From the NCBI GenBank assembly GCA_002359895.1, contig DEOB01000001.1, forward strand, positions 1 to 10,000: a stretch of 10,000 nt of DNA. The letters run 5' to 3'. Source of the DNA: Stenotrophomonas sp. UBA2629. Its GTDB lineage: Bacteria > Pseudomonadota > Gammaproteobacteria > Xanthomonadales > Xanthomonadaceae. The notes beneath the pieces are model-generated. The model was not told where the DNA came from. It saw only the letters and a list, made by a program, of their open reading frames with translations, and ran no database searches. Positions 5,365 through 10,000 of the stretch are shown in pieces. The stretch's first letter is position 1. Each line of letters opens with the position of its first letter. The position numbers and the translations under genes were made by a program.

Positions 5365-7746
5365 ATGAAATTCTCCGAAAGCTGGCTGCGTAGCCACGTC
5401 CCCACCCACGTTTCGCGCGATGAATTGAGCGCGGTGTTGACCGCCATCGGCCTGGAAGTCGAGGAAGTCACGGCGCTGGGTACTGGGCTGGATAACGTGG
5501 TGGTCGCGCGCATTGTTGAAGCCGAACGTCACCCGGAGGCGGACCGCCTGCAGATCTGCAAAGTGGATGCGGGGCAGGGCGAGTTGCTGCAGATTGTCTG
5601 CGGTGCGCCCAATGCACGCGTTGGCTTGGTTGCACCGTTGGCGATGGTCGGTGCGCAGATCGGCGAGCTGTTGATCAAGCCGGCCAAGCTGCGTGGCGTG
5701 GAATCCAATGGCATGTTGTGTTCGGCCAAGGAGCTTGGCTTGGACAGCGATGCATCTGGTCTGCTTGAGCTGCCGGACGACGCGTCAATCGGCATGTCGC
5801 TGGTGGAGTACCTCGGTCTGCCTGACGCCAGCATCGAGATCAAACTGACCCCCAACCGCGCGGATTGCTTCAGCGTGCGCGGTATTGCATTCGACGTGGC
5901 TGCAGCCACGCACAGTGAAGTGCTGCCGTTTGCCGCTGATGCGGTCCCGGCGCAGGCGTCGCGTGAGTTGCCGATCCAGTTGAACGCGGGCGCTGAAGCG
6001 CCGCGCTACCTTGGTCGTGTGATTGAAGGCGTGAACACAGCGGCTCGCACGCCGTTGTGGATGGCAGAGCGCTTGCGGCGCAGTGGCGTGCGCCCGGTAT
6101 CGCTGCTGGTGGATATCACCCAGTACGTGATGCTGGAGCTGGGCCAGCCGATGCATGCTTACGACCTGGATACATTGAAGGGCGAAATCGCCGTGCGTCG
6201 TTCGCGCGCTGGTGAAACCCTCAAGTTGTTGGACGGCCGCGATGTCGCGCTGGATGACAGCTTCCTGGTGGTAACCGACGCCGATCGTGCGGTGGGTCTT
6301 GCCGGTTTGATGGGCGGCTTCGACACGCGCGTGACCGACGCAACCCAAAACGTTTTCCTGGAGGCTGCGCATTTCGCGCCGGCCGCCATCATGGGCCGTG
6401 GCCGCAAATTGGGCCTGCATACCGATGCCGGTCACCGCTTTGAACGTGGTGTGGACCCGCAGTTGCCGCGCACCGCAATCGAGTACGCCACCAAGCTGGT
6501 GCTGGAGCTGGCCGGCGGCGTGCCGGCGCCGGTCACCGAGGCCGTGCGCGAGGCTGATCTGCCGGTGGCAGCGGTCATCACGCTGCGTCGTGCGCGTATC
6601 CACCGCGTGTTGGGTATCCAGATTGAAGATGCCGAAGTTGCACGCATCCTGCGCGCGCTGGGCATGAAGGTGGAAGTCGTCGCTGACGGTTGGGCCGTGA
6701 CAGGCCCGAGCAGCCGTTTCGATATCGCCATCGAAGAAGACCTGATCGAAGAGCTGGCGCGTATCCACGGTTACGACACCGTCCCGACCACGCTTCCGGG
6801 CGGTGCCGCGCGCATTGCCATGCCGAGCGAAACCCGTTTGGATGATCTGTCGGTGCGTCGCCAGCTGGTGGCGCGCGAAATGCTGGAAACCATCAACTTC
6901 GCTTTCGTTGAAGCGGAGCTGCTTGTGCAGTGGAATCAGAACGAAGGCCTGGTGCCGCTGGCCAATCCGTTGTCAGCTGAGTTGGCGGTGATGCGGCCGA
7001 TGCTGTTGCCGGGGTTGGTGGCTACGCTGGGCCGCAATGTGGCCCGTCAGGCGGGCCGCGTGCGCCTGTTTGAAGTTGGCCGAGTGTTCGCTCACGTGGC
7101 GGGCGAGGGCAAGCCGGCGCCGCAGGAAACCGTGCGTATTGCCGCCGCGGTATGTGGCGATGCCGCCGCGCTGCAATGGGGCGAGAAGTCCCGCAAGGTG
7201 GATTTTCATGACCTGAAGGGCGATCTGGAGTCCCTGGCAGCCGCTTCAGGCGCCACGCTGGAATTCCGCGCCTCGCAGCGTGCGTACGCGCATCCGGCAC
7301 GTTCAGCTGACATCTGGCGCGGTGCCCAGTGCATCGGTTGGATCGGCCAGCTGCACCCGCGTGTGGCCAAGGCCATGGAGATCGACGTGGACGTGCTGGG
7401 CTTTGAGCTGGACCTGGAGCCATTGGCGGCGCGCATACTGCCGCGTTCAGCCGAGCTCTCGCGCTTCCCCGCCGTTCGCCGCGACCTTGCTGTTGCGGTG
7501 GCCGAGCAGGTGAGTTGGGCCGACTTGGCCGCGACCATCCGCCACGCGGCCGGTGAGCTGTTGCGCGACGTGGTGCTGTTTGACCGTTACGTCGGGCAGG
7601 GTGTGGAACCGGGTTTCAAGAGTTTGGCTATGGGCTTGATTCTGCAGGACAAATCGCGCACTCTCACGGATCGCGACATTGAGGCTGTAGTCACCGAGGT
7701 GGTGGCGGCAATTGATCGCGGGCACGGCGCAAAAATCCGTGGTTGA
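5365..7746 (+). CDS. pheT: Phenylalanyl-tRNA synthetase beta subunit
   Basis: Partner of PheS; it carries tRNA-binding and editing functions that remove mischarged Tyr. It has 793 residues, normal for bacteria (795 in E. coli). Domains in order: N-terminal helix region MKFSESWLRSHV, OB-fold tRNA-binding domain (about 40-150, VVARIVEAERHPEADRL), LTPNRADC linker near 165, B3/B4 editing domain (about 210-390, with LLVDITQYVMLELGQPMHAYD, here split as LLVDITQYV and GQPMHAYD), B5 domain (about 400-475), catalytic-like domain containing FDIAIEEDLIEELARIHGYD, and the C-terminal ferredoxin-like anticodon domain from about 698 (SRFPAVRRDLAV). An AGGA ribosome site lies at 5352-5355. It follows pheS by 87 bases and is followed after 21 bases by ihfA, so the three probably share a transcript. 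Confidence 0.97.
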   Translation: MKFSESWLRSHVPTHVSRDELSAVLTAIGLEVEEVTALGTGLDNVVVARIVEAERHPEADRLQICKVDAGQGELLQIVCGAPNARVGLVAPLAMVGAQIGELLIKPAKLRGVESNGMLCSAKELGLDSDASGLLELPDDASIGMSLVEYLGLPDASIEIKLTPNRADCFSVRGIAFDVAAATHSEVLPFAADAVPAQASRELPIQLNAGAEAPRYLGRVIEGVNTAARTPLWMAERLRRSGVRPVSLLVDITQYVMLELGQPMHAYDLDTLKGEIAVRRSRAGETLKLLDGRDVALDDSFLVVTDADRAVGLAGLMGGFDTRVTDATQNVFLEAAHFAPAAIMGRGRKLGLHTDAGHRFERGVDPQLPRTAIEYATKLVLELAGGVPAPVTEAVREADLPVAAVITLRRARIHRVLGIQIEDAEVARILRALGMKVEVVADGWAVTGPSSRFDIAIEEDLIEELARIHGYDTVPTTLPGGAARIAMPSETRLDDLSVRRQLVAREMLETINFAFVEAELLVQWNQNEGLVPLANPLSAELAVMRPMLLPGLVATLGRNVARQAGRVRLFEVGRVFAHVAGEGKPAPQETVRIAAAVCGDAAALQWGEKSRKVDFHDLKGDLESLAAASGATLEFRASQRAYAHPARSADIWRGAQCIGWIGQLHPRVAKAMEIDVDVLGFELDLEPLAARILPRSAELSRFPAVRRDLAVAVAEQVSWADLAATIRHAAGELLRDVVLFDRYVGQGVEPGFKSLAMGLILQDKSRTLTDRDIEAVVTEVVAAIDRGHGAKIRG

Positions 7747-7767
7747 TGCGGGATACAGGGAGCAAGC

Positions 7768-8067
7768 ATGGCACTGACCAAGGCGGAGATGGCGGATCGT
7801 TTGTTCGACGAAGTCGGTCTGAACAAGCGTGAGGCCAAGGAATTCGTCGACGCATTCTTTGATGTGCTGCGCGATGCATTGGAGCAGGGACGGCAGGTAA
7901 AGCTGTCCGGTTTTGGCAATTTCGACCTGCGGCGCAAGAACCAGCGCCCGGGCCGCAACCCGAAGACCGGTGAGGAAATTCCGATTTCCGCTCGTACGGT
8001 AGTCACCTTCCGTCCGGGCCAGAAGCTCAAGGAAAGGGTAGAGGCATATGCTGGATCCGGGCAGTAA
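7768..8067 (+). CDS. ihfA: Integration host factor subunit alpha
   Basis: IHF-alpha pairs with IHF-beta to form a sequence-specific DNA-bending nucleoid protein used in recombination, replication and transcription. It has 99 residues, the usual length. The start MALTKAEMADRLFDEVGLNK, the core VKLSGFGNFDLRRKNQRPGR and the DNA-intercalating arm GRNPKTGEEIPI are present, with the intercalating Pro at residue 65. Its place after pheT is conserved in gammaproteobacteria. The MerR-type gene starts before its stop codon (20-base overlap), which points to co-transcription and translational coupling. Confidence 0.97.
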   Translation: MALTKAEMADRLFDEVGLNKREAKEFVDAFFDVLRDALEQGRQVKLSGFGNFDLRRKNQRPGRNPKTGEEIPISARTVVTFRPGQKLKERVEAYAGSGQ

Positions 8068-8404
8068 CCGCGAACTTCCGCCGATTCCGGCCAAGCGCTA
8101 CTTCACCATTGGTGAGGTCAGCGAGTTGTGCGACGTCAAACCGCATGTGCTGCGCTACTGGGAGACCGAGTTCCCCAGCCTCGAGCCGGCCAAGCGCCGC
8201 GGCAACCGTCGGTACTATCAGCGCCATGACGTGCTGATGGTGCGGCAGATCCGCGGCCTGCTGTACGAACAGGGCTACACCATTGGCGGCGCACGCCTGC
8301 GTTTGGAAGGCGATGGTGCCAAGCAGGAGTCCGCATTGAGCAACCAGATCATCAAGCAAGTACGGATGGAACTGGAAGAAGTGCTTCAATTGCTGCGCCG
8401 CTGA
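8048..8404 (+). CDS. MerR-family transcriptional regulator
   Basis: Protein of 118 residues with an N-terminal winged helix-turn-helix of the MerR type: FTIGEVSELCDVKPHVLRYW at about 18-37, followed by FPSLEPAKRRGNRRYYQRHD and IRGLLYEQGYTIGGARLRL. The C-terminal helix (about 100-118, IIKQVRMELEEVLQLLRR) suits dimerisation. There are no Cys residues in the C-terminal part that would suggest metal sensing, so the ligand and targets are unknown. The ATG at 8048 lies inside ihfA, with GAGG at 8041-8044. A MerR gene between ihfA and tRNA-Pro is also known in Pseudomonas (family knowledge), so it belongs to the conserved cluster rather than to the island beyond. It may be coupled to ihfA expression. 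Confidence 0.9.
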   Translation: MLDPGSNRELPPIPAKRYFTIGEVSELCDVKPHVLRYWETEFPSLEPAKRRGNRRYYQRHDVLMVRQIRGLLYEQGYTIGGARLRLEGDGAKQESALSNQIIKQVRMELEEVLQLLRR

Positions 8405-8426
8405 ACCCATTTGCAGTTAAACCCGG

Positions 8427-8432
8427 TATAAT
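8427..8432 (+). promoter_or_regulatory. -10 box of the tRNA-Pro promoter
   Basis: A perfect TATAAT is followed by a GC-rich discriminator (CGCCGGC), as in stable-RNA promoters under stringent control. The tRNA begins 33 bases downstream. No good -35 is present at 16-18 bases upstream; TTGCAG at 8411-8416 is only 10 bases away. The assignment rests on the -10 and discriminator. Confidence 0.65.
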
Positions 8433-8465
8433 CGCCGGCTCGCCTAGCGGCGAAGCAGTAACGAT

Positions 8466-8542
8466 CGGGGCGTAGCGCAGCCTGGTAGCGCATCTGCCTG
8501 GGGGGCAGAGGGTCGTCGGTTCAAATCCGGCCGTCCCGACCA
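8466..8542 (+). tRNA. tRNA-Pro, anticodon GGG
   Basis: A 77-base cloverleaf. The acceptor stem CGGGGCG pairs with CGTCCCG, followed by A and an encoded CCA. The anticodon stem TCTGC/GCAGA encloses the loop CTGGGGG, giving anticodon GGG, which reads CCC and CCU proline codons. The T arm carries GGTTCAAATCC. Just beyond the terminator lies an integrase remnant on the opposite strand, so this tRNA is a likely insertion site for a mobile element. The gene itself is intact. Confidence 0.97.
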
Positions 8543-8560
8543 ATTACTGTTTTAAGAACA

Positions 8561-8585
8561 AGGGCTTACGTCGTGAGCCCTTTTT
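8561..8585 (+). terminator. Terminator after tRNA-Pro
   Basis: The stem AGGGCTTA (8561-8568) pairs with TGAGCCCT (8574-8581, one G-U pair) around CGTCG, followed by T to 8585. It ends the tRNA transcript and marks the practical end of the conserved core region. Confidence 0.85.
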
Positions 8586-8602
8586 CGTTGTGGTCACTAA
8601 GT

Positions 8603-8622
8603 GTCCACTATTCGTCCACTAT
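8603..8622. repeat. Short direct repeat GTCCACTAT
   Basis: GTCCACTAT occurs at 8603-8611 and again at 8614-8622, 11 bases apart (one helical turn), with the related GTCACTA at 8592-8598. It overlaps the 3' end of the integrase remnant next to the tRNA. Helically phased repeats at an integrase boundary could be recombinase arm-binding sites, but they are short and this is inference. Confidence 0.5.
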
Positions 8623-8818
8623 CGCGGCAATGAAATGCCGGTGCTGACAGCTTGCCATGGCGCTTCGTGGCCGCCCAGATAGTGCTCGGTCATAGCCACG
8701 TTGCTGTGGCCCATGAGCGCTTGTATCTGCTCGTTGGTCCAGCCGGCTTCTTTCAACACTGCGCGAGCTTGCGGCGCCAGTTGTGTTGATGGAAATGGTC
8801 ACGATCAATGCAATGCCA
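8619..8818 (-). pseudogene. Tyrosine recombinase (integrase), C-terminal remnant
   Basis: On the - strand the last 46 codons read LKEAGWTNEQIQALMGHSN and then VAMTEHYLGGHEAPW, ending SLPR with a stop at 8619-8621. This is the C-terminus of a tyrosine site-specific recombinase: the GH of motif HxxR...GH...Y and the nucleophile Tyr (codon 8679-8681, TEHYL) are present. Just upstream, in another frame, HNWRRKLAQ carries the HxxR box (codons in 8774-8785). The frames break at about 8757-8761, where one base seems lost. Upstream of about 8818 no integrase sequence is recognisable, so the N-terminal and core-binding parts are gone. The gene end faces the tRNA-Pro gene, as usual for tRNA-targeting prophages and islands. 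It cannot be active. Confidence 0.8.
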
Positions 8819-9048
8819 GGGGAAACTCGACGCCCAGCCGTTCCGGCAACCCATGGCCCATGTTCACGAATGTGGAACTGCTCACTTGGTGGGTAGGGGA
8901 GTTGCGACGCGGAAATGCGATTTCCATGGCGATGTCGCCAGCTCGTGCTGCCTGCTGTCGCAATGAACGTGCATCTCATGGTTTCAAGGGCAGCCTGAGC
9001 CTTCCTCTGCACCTCGATCTCTTCGTGTGCTTCAAATGCACAGGCCAC
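8805..9048 (-). pseudogene. Degenerate coding-like region upstream of integrase remnant
   Basis: Protein-like segments occur on the - strand in all three frames without one continuous gene. From 9048 a frame reads AFEAHEEIEVQRKAQAALE. A second frame, 8974 down to 8882, reads MHVHCDSRQHELATSPWKSH and ends PLPTK. A third, 8927 down to 8805, gives 40 residues starting MEIAFPRRNSP and ending GVEFPLALH. The first two could be one gene split by a frameshift near 8975. I do not recognise a function. Decayed phage or island genes are the likeliest source, judging from the neighbouring integrase remnant. Confidence 0.35.
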
Positions 9049-9090
9049 TCAGCGACCATTCGGATTCTTCAACCCTGCTGTGCAGGCCTG

Positions 9091-9327
9091 TCAGTTCTTC
9101 TTGCCGCTAAAGTCGATTGGCTTGTCGTCCTTGGAAGGGTTGGACGACCAGACTTCCAAGCTTCGGCACTTGCTTTCACGGGCGGCGACTTGGGGTGGAA
9201 GATCCTTCACGGATTGCGAGTCGGTGCAGGCTTGCTGCATCACTGAATCGTCGTAGGTAGCACAAGCCACCAACGAGGCAGAAAGGGCGAGGGCGGCGAT
9301 GCAACTCCGGGCAATAAGAAGCTTCAT
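9091..9327 (-). CDS. Small predicted lipoprotein
   Basis: 78 residues. The N-terminus MKLLIARSCIAALALSASLVAC is a lipoprotein signal peptide with lipobox L19-V20-A21-C22; Ala at +2 predicts transfer to the outer membrane. The mature part is short and hydrophilic with two further Cys (C34 and C54) that could form a disulfide, and ends DFSGKKN. A ribosome site (GGAG-type, 9338-9341 on the other strand) lies about 10 bases before the ATG. The spacing of Cys, a VKDLP-type stretch and the second Cys faintly recalls TrbK/EexN entry-exclusion lipoproteins of conjugative elements, but the likeness is too weak to name it so. It stands alone between decayed sequences, and its frame is intact. Confidence 0.7.
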   Translation of the reverse strand: MKLLIARSCIAALALSASLVACATYDDSVMQQACTDSQSVKDLPPQVAARESKCRSLEVWSSNPSKDDKPIDFSGKKN

Positions 9328-9767
9328 AGGGCGGATGCTCCGAGTGACGGGGGCGGATGCGTGAGCTCACTGAGCGCGCGCATCGCACGTAATAACCCGT
9401 CACGAAAGTGTTGGAGATGTGATGAAAGTCATGCTCTGCCGTTGTCAGGAATCCATCCGTTCACGTTGACGCTGAAGGTTCCTTCTGAGCGACAAGCCAA
9501 CGATTCACTGGGGCTGTACAGCCTCTTCGATGAAGTGCTGCGGCCGGATTTTCCATTGTCACGGCAGAGGTAGTTGGCATGGGGGCTGATCGGCCCAGTG
9601 TTTGTCGCCACCGCGTGACGGAGGTTGTGCAGTATTGAAACGCGGCTTTACGCACGCAGGTCCAGTCTTGGTTGACCAGCTGGCGTACCGATGCATGCTT
9701 TCCGCTTTCCCTTGCGGGCGTGTATGGGGCGCTGGTTGGACCATCCATTTGCAGCGCGGAGCGCACG
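9328..9767. other. Stretch without a confident gene
   Basis: The first part should hold the promoter of the lipoprotein gene (- strand), but no clear -35/-10 pair stands out. Further on, the - strand frame 9611 down to 9429 (60 residues) contains NYLCRDNGKSGRSTSSKRLY, then SPSESLACRSEG and TFSVNVNGWIPDNG. This looks more protein-like than random sequence and might be the end of a small exported protein that has lost its start. An overlapping - strand frame, 9778-9461, has no recognisable features. The sequence is probably decayed island DNA. No RNA gene or strong hairpin was found. Confidence 0.4.
9429..9611 (-). CDS. Hypothetical small ORF, possibly a gene fragment
   Basis: 60 residues with two Cys, many Ser, Asn and Gly, and a tail VNVNGWIPDNG that looks like the end of a soluble or exported protein. 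No convincing ribosome site precedes the ATG at 9611, and a signal peptide is missing. If real, the original start may have been in another frame upstream and lost by frameshift. I recognise no family. It could equally be a chance frame. Confidence 0.25.
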   Translation of the reverse strand: MATNTGPISPHANYLCRDNGKSGRSTSSKRLYSPSESLACRSEGTFSVNVNGWIPDNGRA

Positions 9768-9940
9768 ATGACCAACACTCCCCGGACTCACACGCAGCGC
9801 ACCCCGCACAAACGCACGGGTCGGCCTGACGCAGGGCCCGACAAAGGCAACTGGCGTGATCAGGAGTTGACCGACAACGACGACCAGCACAAGCAGGAGG
9901 ACAAGTTGCGCGAAGCGGGGCAGGTGGACAAGGGGCCGTC
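9768..9940 (+). CDS. Hydrophilic hypothetical protein, interrupted by an IS end
   Basis: An ATG at 9768 is preceded by a good GGAG at 9758-9761 (six bases spacing). The frame reads MTNTPRTHTQRTPHKRTGRP, then DAGPDKGNWRDQELTDNDDQ and HKQEDKLREAGQVDK. It has no hydrophobic segment and is rich in Asp, Lys, Gln and Arg, so it is probably soluble and intrinsically disordered. About 57 codons belong to the gene before the IS tip begins at 9941. The frame stays open through the IS to the window end, adding foreign residues. The original C-terminus and function are unknown. Confidence 0.6.
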
Positions 9941-10000
9941 GGTAATCCCCCCGCTTTTAGCGGCTGCCAAAAGTGGAGCTATGCGGCCATCGCCAGCTTC
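9941..10000 (-). mobile_element. Terminal fragment of an insertion sequence, right copy
   Basis: Inverted copy of 1-60 with one mismatch (TAG instead of TAA as the stop of the KLAMAA frame, here on the - strand). The tip begins GGTAATCCCCCC at 9941 and interrupts the ORF started at 9768. Left and right copies have unrelated flanks, so they are two separate insertions of the same or a nearly identical element in opposite orientation. The body of the element continues beyond the window. Confidence 0.75.

Noticed and set aside
5785..6768. Antisense ORF of 327 codons opposite pheT
   Set aside because: Shadow of the pheT reading frame with His/Arg/Gln-rich composition typical of such mirrors.
9361..9573. 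+ strand ORF of 70 codons
   Set aside because: No ribosome site and no recognisable features; it overlaps the more protein-like - strand frame at 9429-9611.
8586..10000. CRISPR array or defence system in the accessory end
   Set aside because: No regularly spaced repeats and no nuclease, helicase or toxin-antitoxin-like gene can be seen.

Overview
This window looks like the chromosome of a gammaproteobacterium of the Xanthomonadaceae (Xanthomonas, Stenotrophomonas or a relative). The basis is the gene order thrS-infC-rpmI-rplT-pheS-pheT-ihfA-merR-tRNA-Pro, the GC-rich codon use and the protein sequences. The genus is inferred, because no database search was possible.

Layout. Positions 1-60 are the tip of an insertion sequence (IS). 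It cuts off a frameshifted C-terminal remnant of an IS3-family (IS407-like) transposase (61-377). After a short non-coding stretch, the conserved translation cluster runs from about 540 to 8585, all on the + strand: thrS with an attenuator-like leader, infC with an AUC start codon, rpmI and rplT behind their own strong promoter and a folded leader, a strong terminator, pheS, pheT, ihfA, a MerR-type regulator overlapping ihfA by 20 bases, and tRNA-Pro(GGG) followed by a terminator. From 8586 on, the DNA is accessory and decayed: the C-terminal end of a tyrosine recombinase pointing at the tRNA gene, scrambled small reading frames, a small lipoprotein gene, and a hydrophilic + strand ORF interrupted after about 57 codons by a second copy of the IS tip. 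That copy (9941-10000) is the inverted copy of 1-60 with one mismatch.

How it works together. The cluster couples aminoacyl-tRNA synthesis for Thr and Phe, initiation factor IF3, ribosomal proteins L35 and L20, and the nucleoid protein IHF-alpha. Several control layers can be read: a leader peptide MSTTTSHC with three Thr codons followed by mutually exclusive hairpins before thrS, the discriminated AUC start of infC, and an internal promoter plus long-range leader helix before rpmI-rplT.

The most interesting item is the probable threonyl-tRNA-responsive attenuator of thrS. The second is the pair of inverted IS ends bracketing the whole essential cluster. I see no CRISPR array, no defence system and no clearly new multi-gene system.
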